Notes under the pieces: model-generated
Told to the model about the DNA's origin: nothing
The model's database searches: none
The model's input: the letters and a program-made list of their open reading frames with translations, nothing else
In this document: positions 15,947-25,325 of the stretch, piece after piece
Position numbering within the stretch: the stretch's first letter is position 1
Layout: every line of letters starts with the position of its first letter
Origin: Polyangium jinanense
GTDB lineage: Bacteria > Myxococcota > Polyangia > Polyangiales > Polyangiaceae
Direction of reading: 5' to 3'
Length of the DNA stretch: 64,000 bases
Assembly (NCBI RefSeq): GCF_028435365.1
Contig: NZ_JAGTJJ010000004.1
Location: 62,001-126,000 of the forward strand
Made by a program: the position numbers and the translations under genes

Positions 15947-18175
15947 GTGGCAAGAGCGCCCTTCATTTTCAGCGATTATCGTGGCCTCGTTCAGCTCAAG
16001 CTGGAGACGGCCGAGGACCTCGCGCAGATCCACGCGCTCCCGGCGGCCCGTTGGTCCTCGACGAGCGTCCCCATCGACCAGCTCCTCTGCGACGAGGCGC
16101 TGCTCCGGTACGTCGACATCGACGGGAACGGGCGCATTCGCGTGCAGGAGCTGCTCGCCGCGCACGATTGGCTGCGCGCCCGCCTCCGGAACACGAGCCG
16201 CATCGCCGAGCGGACCGATACCGTTCACCTCGACGACCTCGACCCCTCGCAGCCCGACGCGGCGCGCCTCCGCGCCCTCGCGAAAAAACGCATCAAGGCG
16301 AGCGGCCAGGCCGCCCGGCCCGGGGCGACGCTCTCGCTCGCCGACATTCGCGCGTTTCGCGACGGATATGCGCGAAAATCCCCGAACGGGGATGGTATCG
16401 TGGCGCCCACGCAAATCGAGGACGCGGCCCTCGCGCGCCTCGCGGCGCTGATCATCGAGGCGACGGGCGGCGTGATGGATCTCTCGGGCGAGGTGGGCGT
16501 GAGCGTGGCGAAGCTCGACGCGTTCCTCGCGCTCGGCCACGCGGCGCTTGCGTGGGAGGCGGCGGGCGCGCTCCGCACGGGCGCGGAGACGAGCCTCGTC
16601 TTGCCATTCGGCGAAGCCACCGCGGCGGCGTTCGAGGTCGTGGACGGGCTCGCGGGCAAGCTCGACCAATTCTTCGCGCAATGTGATCTGCTGGGACAAG
16701 GCCCGGTCGCGGAGGATCGGCTCGCCGTCAAGCCGGAGCGGCTCGCGGCGCTCGACGTGAACGATCCCGCGGCCATCCGGGGCTATTTGCGCGAGGCCGC
16801 GCTCGGGCCGCCGGACCGCTCGGGCGTGCTCGACCTCGAATCCGGGGTGAATTCGCTCTTCGCGGACGAGGCGCGGCGGCTCTCGGTCGAGGTCTTGCCG
16901 CGCGCGCTCGGCGAGCCGGGGCCCGTGCAGAAGCTCGATCGCAAGGGCTGGGAGCGGGTCCGCGCGCTCTTCGAGCCGTATCGAGCGTGGCAGTCGAAAA
17001 AACCCGCGTCCTTGCCGGGCGGACTCGCGGGCGCGGAGCTCCGCGCCTTGCTCGAAGGGCCCTTGCCCGCGGCGCTGCGCGCGCTCGTGAACGAGGACGA
17101 GAAGGCCTCGGCCGAGCTCGTGGGGCTCTCCGATCTGGAAAAGCTCGCGCTTCTGCAGCGGTGGATCCTGGATCTCGCGAACAACATGGTGAGCTTTCCG
17201 GCGCTCTTTTCGGCAGGGGGGCGGTGCCTGTTCGAGGTCGGCACGCTCGTGCTCGATGGCCGCGAGATCAACCTCTGCGTGCGCGTCCTCGACAAGGCCG
17301 AGCACCGGCCGATCGCGGAGACGAGCAACATCTTCGTCGCGTACGTCGAGCTTTCGCGCAAAGAGGGCGACGAACGGAAGACGATGCACGTCGCCGCCGG
17401 CGTGACCTCGGGCTCGCGCCGCGGCATCGCCGTGGGCAAGCGCGGTGTGTTTTACGATCGCGACGGCAAGGAATGGGACGCGAAGGTCACGGACGTGATC
17501 GTCAAGCCCATTTCCATTCAAGAAGCCGCGCTCGCGCCCTTCGTGAAGCTGCGCGACTTCGTCGGCGACAAGATGACGAAGCTCTTCGGCACGAAGCTCG
17601 AGGCCATGGAGAAAAGCGTCTCCGATCGGGTCGACGCGCAGCTCACGCCGCCGAAGAGCCCGCCCGCCGCGCCGCCCCCGCCGCCGGTCGCGCCCGTCGC
17701 GCCGCCCCTCGTGGCACCGGGGGCGCAAGGATCGATCGTGGGCGGCGGCATCGCATTCGCGGCCGTCGGCTCGGCCGCGGCGTTCGCGTTGCAGACGCTT
17801 TCGAATACGAACCCGCTGAATGCCCTGCTCGCCGTGGCGGGCGTCGCGCTCGGGGTGATGACGGTCTCGGGTTTTCTCGGCTGGCTCAAGCTCCGCAAAC
17901 GTGACGTCTCGGCGCTGCTCGAAGCATCGGGCTGGGCGTTCAACGTCCGCATTTACCTCCGGCGTAATCTGAGCCTCCGTTTCACGCGCGTGCCGCCATT
18001 GCCGCGGGGCAGCGTACGCGAGCTCCGCGTCCTGCCCGTCTTCGTCTCCGGCGAGGACCGGCCGCCCGTGGGCCGCATCGTGCTCGTGCTTGCCGCCGTC
18101 GCGCTCGGCGTATCGCTCGCGTGGCATTACCACGGGATGATCGTGGCATGGCTCCGCCATTTCTTCCCGATCTGA
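15947..18175 (+). CDS. Large EF-hand-like membrane protein, unknown family
   Basis: A 742-aa protein starting at GTG 15947. Near residue 56 there is an EF-hand-like calcium loop (DIDGNGRIRVQE) followed by a helix, and a second DxDG-like loop (SPNGDGIVAP) near 145. The middle (200-560) is mixed alpha/beta without a known motif. A Pro-rich stretch (PPAAPPPPP, near 570) leads to three membrane segments: GGGIAFAAVGSAAAFAL, ALLAVAGVALGVMTVSGFL and VLVLAAVALGVSLAW. The C-terminus ends a few residues after the last. A 13-bp direct repeat CGTGGCAAGAGCG (15927-15939, 15946-15958) spans the start and provides another GTG in a different frame. A strong terminator follows. Function unknown; calcium sensing at the membrane is only a guess. 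Confidence 0.75.
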   Translation: MARAPFIFSDYRGLVQLKLETAEDLAQIHALPAARWSSTSVPIDQLLCDEALLRYVDIDGNGRIRVQELLAAHDWLRARLRNTSRIAERTDTVHLDDLDPSQPDAARLRALAKKRIKASGQAARPGATLSLADIRAFRDGYARKSPNGDGIVAPTQIEDAALARLAALIIEATGGVMDLSGEVGVSVAKLDAFLALGHAALAWEAAGALRTGAETSLVLPFGEATAAAFEVVDGLAGKLDQFFAQCDLLGQGPVAEDRLAVKPERLAALDVNDPAAIRGYLREAALGPPDRSGVLDLESGVNSLFADEARRLSVEVLPRALGEPGPVQKLDRKGWERVRALFEPYRAWQSKKPASLPGGLAGAELRALLEGPLPAALRALVNEDEKASAELVGLSDLEKLALLQRWILDLANNMVSFPALFSAGGRCLFEVGTLVLDGREINLCVRVLDKAEHRPIAETSNIFVAYVELSRKEGDERKTMHVAAGVTSGSRRGIAVGKRGVFYDRDGKEWDAKVTDVIVKPISIQEAALAPFVKLRDFVGDKMTKLFGTKLEAMEKSVSDRVDAQLTPPKSPPAAPPPPPVAPVAPPLVAPGAQGSIVGGGIAFAAVGSAAAFALQTLSNTNPLNALLAVAGVALGVMTVSGFLGWLKLRKRDVSALLEASGWAFNVRIYLRRNLSLRFTRVPPLPRGSVRELRVLPVFVSGEDRPPVGRIVLVLAAVALGVSLAWHYHGMIVAWLRHFFPI

Positions 18176-18200
18176 CTTCTTCGTCTTCGCGGCCCTGCCC

Positions 18201-18228
18201 GGGCTCGGCATGCGCCGAGCCCCTTTTT
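18201..18228 (+). terminator. Rho-independent terminator
   Basis: A perfect 9-bp stem, GGGCTCGGC / GCCGAGCCC, with loop ATGC (18201-18222), is followed by CTTTTTC. It lies 25 bases after the stop of the EF-hand membrane protein and just before the convergent peroxiredoxin gene's stop. Confidence 0.8.
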
Positions 18229-18232
18229 CATA

Positions 18233-18808
18233 TCAGCTCTTCGCGGCGGCGATCACAGTCGAGGCGTGCTCTTTCGGATCCACCTCGAGCCACACGTGCT
18301 TGATCTTCCCATCTTTCCCGATCAAGAACGATTGCCGTGCGGCGAACGAGAGCCGCGTCGGCACGCGGAACGCCTTGGTCACGGCGCCGTCCGTGTCCAC
18401 GACGAGCGGGAACGGCAGCTTGTATTTCTCGATGAACGCCTTGTGGCTCTCGGCGTCCTGCGTCGAGACGCCATACACCTCGAGCCCGGCCGCCTGGATA
18501 TCGGCCCAGCCGTCGCGCAGGCCCTGCGCCTCGATGGTGCACCCCGGCGTGTCGTCCTTCGGATAGAAATACACGAGGACCTGCTTGCCCTGAAGGCTCG
18601 ACAGCTTGACCTCTTTGCCGTCCGTGAGCTTCAGCGTGATGTCGGGCGCGGCATCCCCCACCTCGAGGGGCTTGGACTCGTCGGCGGCGTGAGGGTTCGC
18701 CGCGGCGGCCGGATCGGCCTTCGTTGACGCGGGCTTGTCGTCCTTGCAAGCCGCGAGGCCGAGCGCGGCGATCACGAGAAACGGGAGGAGGCGGGGCGAT
18801 CCGTTCAT
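18233..18808 (-). CDS. BCP/PrxQ-type peroxiredoxin lipoprotein
   Basis: A 191-aa thiol peroxidase-like protein. A lipoprotein signal ends at LGLAAC (Cys21), then a 30-residue linker leads to the AhpC-TSA fold: VGDAAPDITLKLTDG, VLVYFYPKDDTPGCT with peroxidatic Cys90, and FLIGKDGKIKHVW. Classical PrxQ has a second Cys five residues on (CTxQAC); here the equivalent stretch CTIEAQ lacks it, and no other Cys occurs in the domain, so this would be a one-Cys enzyme needing an external thiol. It probably detoxifies peroxides at the envelope. Confidence 0.88.
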   Translation of the reverse strand: MNGSPRLLPFLVIAALGLAACKDDKPASTKADPAAAANPHAADESKPLEVGDAAPDITLKLTDGKEVKLSSLQGKQVLVYFYPKDDTPGCTIEAQGLRDGWADIQAAGLEVYGVSTQDAESHKAFIEKYKLPFPLVVDTDGAVTKAFRVPTRLSFAARQSFLIGKDGKIKHVWLEVDPKEHASTVIAAAKS

Positions 18809-18866
18809 GGGCGGCAGGATGGCAAAGTCGTGAAGGCGCCGCAAGGGCGCCGTTCCGGCCGTCGGA

Positions 18867-20207
18867 TCAAGGCTTCTTGCCGGGCTTCGGCTTCGGGGGC
18901 GGCAGCGTCGTGAGCGGGCGCGTCGTCGGCATGTAGCCGCCGAACTGCTTGTCGAAGCGCCACAGGATCTCGATCGCCCGTGGCGTCTCCTCGTCCGCAT
19001 ACTCGCGGGGCACGCCTCGCATGCCGAACCAATCGAATTTGTCCGAATGAATCTCGTAGACCTTCTCCCAGCGACCGACCCCCGTCTCCGCGTTGAACGG
19101 ATACGAAATCGAGCCGTCCTCGGCCACGGCGACGACCGACCATCCTGCCTGAAAGCCCGCGGCGTCGAGCTCGTTCGTCTGCGAATAGCTGAAGACGTGA
19201 ATCTGCTTGTTTCGTTCGACGATGCCCATCGGCTCCTCCCCGATGTCCGCGACGTCGATGACATCCACGAACGCGCCCCCCTTGAAGACGGCGACGGAGG
19301 GCAAAACGGCGGACGTATATCCGATCTCGACATCGCCGAGCGTCCGCTGGGGCACGTAAAGAGGGGACTCCGAGGTCACGACGGAGGAGGTGTCCTTGCC
19401 TGGATGACGGACCGTCTCGATATGGCCCGGGTCCGCGGGGGAATACGACAAGCCGAGCGGCTTTCTCTCGGCGAGATTCTGCCGGTAGACAGCGGCCCGT
19501 AGCTCGGCGTGCGGCTCGAACGCCACGGGTTCGGGCGCGGTGACGTCGATCCATTTTGCTCCGTCGATCTTCGGGGGCGTGGAGGTCGTCGCGGCGATCA
19601 CCTGGACCCGCGCCCCGGGGATCGGCGCCGCCGACGCGCGGGGATACGCCGCGACGGGGATCCGTGCCTCGATGGTCATTGCGCGCGGCGTGAATGCCAT
19701 GGTCGTGACGGAGTGCGGGACCGGGACGAGCGCGCCGCTCTCGCTCACCTGAAAAAGGCCACTCTTGTCGAGCCGGAACATCCGCACGAATCGCGCCTCG
19801 TGCGCCTCGACGCCGGACGAAGAAGCGGGCGTCGAGGGAGGAAACCCAAAGGCGAGCCAGATCCCGTCTTTCGAGAGCTCGGCGAGCTCCGCCGCGACGA
19901 ATGCGCCGTCCTTCGTGAGCGCGAACGCGAGGTGCGAGGGTGCGCCGGCCGGAGGCTGATTCCCCTCGGGCGGCGGCAGGAGCGAACCCCACTCGGCGAG
20001 GTTGCCGTCGATCAAAACGTTCGCGGGGAGTTTGTCCGGGGCCCTCACGCTGACGAGTGGCGAGGGCTCGCGGGGCGCGGGTGCGGACGCGACCGCGGAC
20101 GGCTCGGGCGACGGCACGGGTTTGCCGTTGTTCTGTGCGGTCGGCGCAGAGGCGCACGACGCCGACAGCGCGGCAAGCGAGGTGGCGAGCACAACGCACC
20201 GGGTCAT
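18867..20207 (-). CDS. Lipoprotein with CBM9/DOMON-like domain
   Basis: A 446-aa secreted protein: a short signal with a lipobox-like LSASCAS, a Pro/Ala/Ser-rich linker, then VLIDGNLAEWGSLLPP. That motif typifies the carbohydrate-binding-like/DOMON-like (CBM9-related) fold, continuing through VAAELAELSKDGIWLAFGF to about residue 210. The C-terminal half is beta-rich and includes a possible propeller-like segment (GWSVVAVAEDGSISYPF). The tail is basic and Pro-rich (PPPKPKPGKKP). ATG 20207 yields the best signal peptide. Ligand unknown. It is divergent from the flavoprotein gene at 20286. Confidence 0.7.
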   Translation of the reverse strand: MTRCVVLATSLAALSASCASAPTAQNNGKPVPSPEPSAVASAPAPREPSPLVSVRAPDKLPANVLIDGNLAEWGSLLPPPEGNQPPAGAPSHLAFALTKDGAFVAAELAELSKDGIWLAFGFPPSTPASSSGVEAHEARFVRMFRLDKSGLFQVSESGALVPVPHSVTTMAFTPRAMTIEARIPVAAYPRASAAPIPGARVQVIAATTSTPPKIDGAKWIDVTAPEPVAFEPHAELRAAVYRQNLAERKPLGLSYSPADPGHIETVRHPGKDTSSVVTSESPLYVPQRTLGDVEIGYTSAVLPSVAVFKGGAFVDVIDVADIGEEPMGIVERNKQIHVFSYSQTNELDAAGFQAGWSVVAVAEDGSISYPFNAETGVGRWEKVYEIHSDKFDWFGMRGVPREYADEETPRAIEILWRFDKQFGGYMPTTRPLTTLPPPKPKPGKKP

Positions 20208-20285
20208 GGCTCCAGCGTCTACCATACCCCTTGACGTCTTCGCCATCGTGGTCTCCCCTCCGCGGCAGGAACCGGAGGATCGACG

Positions 20286-22541
20286 GTGAAGATCACGTGC
20301 ATCGGCGGCGGACCCAGCGGCCTCTACCTCGCCATCCTGGCCAAGAAGCGCGACCCTTCGCGCGAGGTCGTGGTCCTCGAACGCAACCGGCCGGACGACA
20401 CGTTCGGCTTTGGCGTGGTCTTCTCCGACGCGACGCTCGACAACCTGGAGGGCGTCGACAGGCCCGTCTACGACGCGATCCGGAGGAGCCTCGCGCACTG
20501 GGACGACATCCACACGTTCTACCGCGGCGAGCGGCTCGTCTCGACCGGGCACGGCTTCAGCGGTCTGTCACGCCAGCGCCTGCTCGCCATCCTGCAGGCT
20601 CGCGCCGAGGAGCTCGGCGTCGTGCTCCGGTTCGAGCACGAGGCCACGGACTTCGAGGCGATCCGGCGCGCGAGTGATCTCGTGGTCGCGGCGGACGGCG
20701 TGAACAGCGCGGTGCGGAGCCTGTACAAGCCGCAGTTCGGCACGCGCATCGACGGGCGGCCGAACCGCTTCGTCTGGCTCGGCACGACGTTCCCGTTCGA
20801 CGCGTTCACGTTCTACTTCGACGAAAACGAGCACGGCCTCTTCCGGGTGCACGCCTATCGTTACGAGCCCGAACGATCGACGTTCATCGTGGAGTGCCGC
20901 GAGGAGACGTGGCGCCGCGCCGGGCTCGATCGGGCGACCGAGGACGAGACGCTCGCATACTGCGAGAAGCTCTTCGCGCCGCGCCTCAAGGGGCACCGGC
21001 TGCTCAAGAACAAGAGCGTCTGGCGGAGTTTTCCCACGATCTACAACGAGCGGTTTTCCTGGGAAAACGTGGTCCTCGTGGGGGACGCCGTGCATACGGC
21101 GCATTTCTCCATCGGTTCCGGGACGAAGCTCGCGCTGGAGGATGCGATAAGCCTCGCGGACGCGCTCGATACGCACGCGCGCCTTCCCGACGCGCTCGCC
21201 GCGTACGAGGCGGATCGGCGGCCGAAGGTGGAGACGCTCCAGCGCGCGGCGCAGGTGAGCCTGGAGTGGTTCGAGAACACCGAGCGATACATGGATCTCG
21301 AGCCGCTGCAGTTCAATTTCAGCATGCTGACGCGTAGCCTGCGCGTGACGCACGAGAACCTGAAGGTGCGGGATCCGGCGCTCGTGCGCGAAGTCGACGC
21401 GTGGGTCGCGGCGAAGGCGGAAGCGCAATCGGGCGTGCGGATCGAGAGCAAGGAGCCGCCGCCGCCGATGTTCACGCCGTATCGACTGGGCAAGCTGCTC
21501 CTCGACAATCGCGTGGTCGTCTCGCCGATGTGCCAGTATTCGGCGGAGGACGGCGCGCCGAACGATTGGCATCTCGTGCACCTCGGCAGCCGCGCGGTCG
21601 GCGGCGCGGGGCTCGTGATCGCCGAGATGACCGACGTCAGCGCCGAAGGCCGGATCACGCCCGGATGCACGGGCCTCTACCGCCCGGGCCACGTGCCCGC
21701 GTGGCGGCGTGTCACCGATTTCGTGCATCAGTTCTCCACGGGGAAAATCGGCGTGCAGATCGCCCACGCGGGCCGCAAAGGATCGACGAAGCGGATGTGG
21801 GAGGGCATGGATCAGCCGCTCGAATCGGGCGGATGGCCGCTCCTCGCCGCGTCCGCGATTCCGTATCTGCCGCATAGCCCCGTGCCACGCGCGATGGATC
21901 GCGAGGACATGGACCGCGTGAAGGCCGATTTCGTGACGGCGACGAAACTGGCCGACGAGGCGGGCTTCGACCTCGTCGAGGTGCACATGGCCCACGGGTA
22001 TCTGCTCGCGAGCTTCCTGTCGCCGATCACGAACCGGAGGACCGACGCATACGGCGGCTCGATCGAGAATCGCCTGCGGTTCCCGCTGGAGGTCTTCGAC
22101 GCGGTGCGAGCGGCCTGGCCGAAGGACAAACCGACGAGCGTGCGTATCTCGGCGACGGACTGGGCGCCGGGCGGAATCACGCCGGAGGACGTGATCAAGC
22201 TCGCCGTGGCGCTGAAGGAGCACGGGGTCGACATCGTGGATGTATCGGCGGGGCAAACCGATCCGTCGGCGCGGCCGGTGTACGGGCGGCTCTTCCAGAC
22301 GCCGTTCAGCGAGCTCGTGCGGCTCGAGGCGAAGGTGCCGACGATGACCGTCGGCAACATCCAGAGTTATGCCGACGTGAACAGCATCATTGCCGCGGGA
22401 CGGGCCGATCTCTGCGTGCTGGCGCGAGCGCACCTGTTCGATCCCTACTGGACGCGGCACGCGGCGGCGGAGCAGGGATACGTGATGCGGTGGCCGAACC
22501 AGTACGGATCGGTGGAGCGGTACGTGCCTCGAATGAAGTAG
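20286..22541 (+). CDS. Bifunctional salicylyl-CoA 5-hydroxylase / Old Yellow Enzyme family reductase
   Basis: A 751-aa two-domain flavoprotein. The N-terminal half is a class A FAD monooxygenase: dinucleotide motif [12 protein letters not shown] at residues 5-16, and [22 protein letters not shown] near 270-290. From about residue 395 the protein is an OYE-type FMN oxidoreductase ([45 protein letters not shown]). This fusion is known for salicylyl-CoA 5-hydroxylase and 2-aminobenzoyl-CoA monooxygenase/reductase, which act on CoA thioesters of aromatic acids. It starts at GTG with GGAGG eight bases upstream. No CoA ligase or ring-cleavage gene is adjacent, so its pathway is not shown here. Confidence 0.92.
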   Translation: MKITCIGGGPSGLYLAILAKKRDPSREVVVLERNRPDDTFGFGVVFSDATLDNLEGVDRPVYDAIRRSLAHWDDIHTFYRGERLVSTGHGFSGLSRQRLLAILQARAEELGVVLRFEHEATDFEAIRRASDLVVAADGVNSAVRSLYKPQFGTRIDGRPNRFVWLGTTFPFDAFTFYFDENEHGLFRVHAYRYEPERSTFIVECREETWRRAGLDRATEDETLAYCEKLFAPRLKGHRLLKNKSVWRSFPTIYNERFSWENVVLVGDAVHTAHFSIGSGTKLALEDAISLADALDTHARLPDALAAYEADRRPKVETLQRAAQVSLEWFENTERYMDLEPLQFNFSMLTRSLRVTHENLKVRDPALVREVDAWVAAKAEAQSGVRIESKEPPPPMFTPYRLGKLLLDNRVVVSPMCQYSAEDGAPNDWHLVHLGSRAVGGAGLVIAEMTDVSAEGRITPGCTGLYRPGHVPAWRRVTDFVHQFSTGKIGVQIAHAGRKGSTKRMWEGMDQPLESGGWPLLAASAIPYLPHSPVPRAMDREDMDRVKADFVTATKLADEAGFDLVEVHMAHGYLLASFLSPITNRRTDAYGGSIENRLRFPLEVFDAVRAAWPKDKPTSVRISATDWAPGGITPEDVIKLAVALKEHGVDIVDVSAGQTDPSARPVYGRLFQTPFSELVRLEAKVPTMTVGNIQSYADVNSIIAAGRADLCVLARAHLFDPYWTRHAAAEQGYVMRWPNQYGSVERYVPRMK

Positions 22542-22544
22542 GCG

Positions 22545-23333
22545 TCATCCCCGGCGGCGCACGAGCGCGAAATAACTCGGAAGCGCCTCGATTTCATCGG
22601 GCGTTCGCAGCGGTAGCGTGTACATGACCGTGGGGCCGCTCTCCAGGATTTCCCATGCGGCGCCGGGGAAGTATTGGCGCACCTCGGCGTCGCCGAAGCG
22701 CGACGGCGGCCTTACGCCGGCGGCGACGACCCTGCGCACCGGCTCGGGCATGTACGTCGGGGTCGCGCCCTGCAGCACCATGTGATCGAGCGGATCGCCG
22801 TCGATGCTGCTCTCCGATAGATAAAGCACGCCCCGCGCGCCGAGCACGTCGCGCATGTTTTCGATCGCGACGGCGCGGCGCTTCGGATCGAGGACGTGGA
22901 GGACGCCGCGCATGAAGGCATTGGCCTCTCCGAGCTCGTCCACGAGCCATCGGAGCGCGTACGGGACGCTGACGTCGGCGACGTGGAAAGAGAGATTCTC
23001 GATCCCGGCAGACTCCTCGCGCGCCATCTCGATAGCGTGGCTCGATACGTCGAGGCCGACGACCTTGGGATACTGCGCGGCGAGGAGCCGCGAAAACCTG
23101 CCATTGCCGCAGCCGATGTCGATGACGGGGAGGTCGACCGCGAAATGCGTGGTGACTCTTTTCAGGATCTCCTCGATTTCACGAGGATCCTCCGTGTCCC
23201 AAAGCACCTCCCCGTGGTTCCCCGTGCGCCGGATGCCGCTCCAGAAGCGGTCCCACGCCTTCGCCGGATCGCGGGGCGCGCGTGCGGCGTACGAGAGGAG
23301 CTGCGGGAGGAGAAGGTACTTTTTCCAGGGCAT
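22545..23333 (-). CDS. Class I SAM-dependent methyltransferase
   Basis: A 262-aa protein with the SAM-binding motif VIDIGCGNGRFSRLLA (from about residue 70), motif II VVGLDVSSHAIEMARE and SFHVADVS. This is the typical class I Rossmann layout, close in shape to methyltransferases of the Methyltransf_25/11 type. It is convergent with the flavoprotein gene, stop to stop within 4 bases, and downstream of the LysR gene on the same strand (35-base gap). The methyl acceptor is unknown. Confidence 0.88.
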   Translation of the reverse strand: MPWKKYLLLPQLLSYAARAPRDPAKAWDRFWSGIRRTGNHGEVLWDTEDPREIEEILKRVTTHFAVDLPVIDIGCGNGRFSRLLAAQYPKVVGLDVSSHAIEMAREESAGIENLSFHVADVSVPYALRWLVDELGEANAFMRGVLHVLDPKRRAVAIENMRDVLGARGVLYLSESSIDGDPLDHMVLQGATPTYMPEPVRRVVAAGVRPPSRFGDAEVRQYFPGAAWEILESGPTVMYTLPLRTPDEIEALPSYFALVRRRG

Positions 23334-23368
23334 GGCGAGAAAACGATAGGGCGAGCGGGAAGCGTAGA

Positions 23369-24277
23369 CTATTCGTCGCTCGCGCTACGGAACCGCTGGA
23401 CCACGTAATCCACGAACGCGCGCACCTTCGTCGGCATGTGCCTCTGGTACGGGTGCACCACGAAGACGTTCGTCTCGCCAAGCGCGTGCTCCGGCAAGAC
23501 ACGGCGCAGCCTGCCCGCCTCGATGTCGGCCGCGACATACGACAAGGGCAGCCGCGCGACGCCGATGCCGTCGAGCGCCGCCTGGCGCAAAACGGCGATG
23601 TTGTCGGTGATGAGGGTCCCAGTGACGGGCACGACTTGCGTGCGGCGGCCGGGGCATCGAAAGGACCACTCGCGCCGGACCGGCGAGAGGCGCAGGCAAT
23701 TGTGGTGCACGAGATCCCGCGGGGAGACCGGCCTCCCGCGACGATCGAGGTAATCGGGCGACGCGCAAACGATCATCCGCACGGAGCCGATGCGGCGCGC
23801 CACGAGCGCCGAGTCTTCGAGGGTGTCGGCGACACGAATGGCCACATCGTACCCCTCCGCGACGATGTCCACACGGTGCTCCGAGAGCGAGAGCTCGATC
23901 ACGAGGCGCGGATATCGCTCGTGCAGCTCGCGCAGGATGCTCGGAAACTGCAGGATTCCCGTACCCACCGGTACGGTGACGCGCACGAGGCCCTCGGGCT
24001 CCGCCGACGCGCTCTCCAGCACGCCCTGCGCCTCGTCCGCCGCGGAGACGAGCCGCGCGCAGGTCTCGTAGAGCCGCGCGCCCTCCTCCGTGAGCGAGAG
24101 GCGCCGCGTGGTGCGATGCAAAAGCCTGACGCCGAGACGCTCTTCGAGCCCCGAGATCCGCGCGCTCACGACCGACTTGGAGAGGCCGAGGAGCGCCGCC
24201 GCGCCCGTGAACGAGCGCGCCTCCACGACCCGCGCGAAGACCGCCATGGAGACCACATCGTCGAGCGCCGCCGTCAT
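23369..24277 (-). CDS. LysR-family transcriptional regulator
   Basis: A 302-aa regulator with the N-terminal winged HTH (VFARVVEARSFTGAAALLGLSKSVVSARISGLEERLG split across residues 14-48), the conserved RLLHRTTRRLSLTEEG wing, and a C-terminal effector-binding domain. It is closest in feel to the CrgA/DmlR-like group. A perfect palindrome lies directly before its ATG (see 24282-24299), suggesting autoregulation and control of the divergent YceI gene and/or the downstream methyltransferase. Inducer unknown. Confidence 0.93.
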   Translation of the reverse strand: MTAALDDVVSMAVFARVVEARSFTGAAALLGLSKSVVSARISGLEERLGVRLLHRTTRRLSLTEEGARLYETCARLVSAADEAQGVLESASAEPEGLVRVTVPVGTGILQFPSILRELHERYPRLVIELSLSEHRVDIVAEGYDVAIRVADTLEDSALVARRIGSVRMIVCASPDYLDRRGRPVSPRDLVHHNCLRLSPVRREWSFRCPGRRTQVVPVTGTLITDNIAVLRQAALDGIGVARLPLSYVAADIEAGRLRRVLPEHALGETNVFVVHPYQRHMPTKVRAFVDYVVQRFRSASDE

Positions 24278-24281
24278 CGAT

Positions 24282-24299
24282 TGTTCGCCCTGGCGAACA
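24282..24299. promoter_or_regulatory. LysR-type palindromic operator
   Basis: TGTTCGCC-CT-GGCGAACA is a perfect 8+8 inverted repeat ending five bases upstream of the LysR start codon, in the 108-bp space shared with the divergent YceI gene. It is of the dyad type bound by LysR regulators and would cover the LysR ribosome-site region. In RNA it could also form a hairpin there. Confidence 0.6.
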
Positions 24300-24385
24300 G
24301 TGTTACCCGAGCCGCCCCCCTAATCAAGCGTCCGTTCGGGGCGCATGGTACAGCCTCGATACAACCCCGAAGGGACGATCCGACC

Positions 24386-25048
24386 ATGCGCACGATTCGA
24401 TTTGTCGTTCTCGCCGCCGCCGTGCCCGCTCTGCTCTCGCTCGCGGCTTGCGAGGACCCGGCCAAGGACAAGCCCAAGGCAACCGTCGCTCCGGCCTCGT
24501 CGGCGCAGGCGGAGGCGAAGCCCGCGAACGCCGCGGCGGTCCAGGAGACGCTCGACGTCGACGCCACGGCCTCGTCGGTCGGGTTCATCGGCTCGAAGGT
24601 GACGGGCAAGCACGAGGGCAAGTTCGAGAAGCTCGCCGGCAAGATCACGCTCGCGGACGGCAAGGCCGAGGGCGGCAAGATCTCGTTCGAGGTGGAGACG
24701 GCGTCGGTCAAGACGGACGCGGCCGACCTCGACAAGCACCTGAAGAACGCCGATTTCTTCGATGTCGAGAAGTTCCCCAAGTCGACGTTCACGTCGACGG
24801 AGATCAAGGCCGGCGGCACGAACGGCGCGACGCACACGGTCACGGGCGATCTCGATCTGCACGGCGTGAAGAAGTCGATCACGTTCCCCGTGACGATCAC
24901 GATCGCGCCGGACGCCGCCACGGGCACCGCGGAGTTCTCCATCAACCGCAAGGACTTCAACATCACGATTGCGGGCAAGCCGGACGACCTCATCCGCGAC
25001 GACGTGCTGCTCAAGCTCACGCTGAAGGCGCCGCGCAAGAAGGGCTGA
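24386..25048 (+). CDS. YceI-family lipoprotein
   Basis: A 220-aa protein with a lipoprotein signal (LLSLAAC), a Lys/Pro/Ala-rich linker, and a YceI lipocalin-like domain from about residue 55: DVDATASSVGFIGSKVTG..HEGKF, followed by LKNADFFDVEKFPKSTFTS and GDLDLHGVKKSITFPVT, which are family hallmarks. YceI proteins bind isoprenoid or amphiphilic lipids in the periplasm. ATG 24386 gives the signal peptide; the much longer open frame running in from 23282 is antisense to the LysR gene and is rejected. It is divergent from the LysR regulator. Confidence 0.92.
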   Translation: MRTIRFVVLAAAVPALLSLAACEDPAKDKPKATVAPASSAQAEAKPANAAAVQETLDVDATASSVGFIGSKVTGKHEGKFEKLAGKITLADGKAEGGKISFEVETASVKTDAADLDKHLKNADFFDVEKFPKSTFTSTEIKAGGTNGATHTVTGDLDLHGVKKSITFPVTITIAPDAATGTAEFSINRKDFNITIAGKPDDLIRDDVLLKLTLKAPRKKG

Positions 25049-25325
25049 AAGGCCCGCTTCCCCTCACCCGCCCGACAATCGCTGATTTCCGCGGTGTTTT
25101 GCCGTTGTTCCGCGGGAGCTCCCCCCTGCCGCACCGTTGTTCTGGCCGGCGTCGACGGCGTGAATCGTTGTTCGACGGGTCGACGTCGGCTGACGTCGTT
25201 GAAAGCCTCCATCAAGCCCCCGAGGCGTCGTGAAGGAGCGGGATGGCGTACGCGGCGCGCGCGTACGCTGCGAGGGGGTCCGGGAGGCGTGGGACGACGA
25301 TGCCGGGCGGGGCCCGCGGCCGGCA

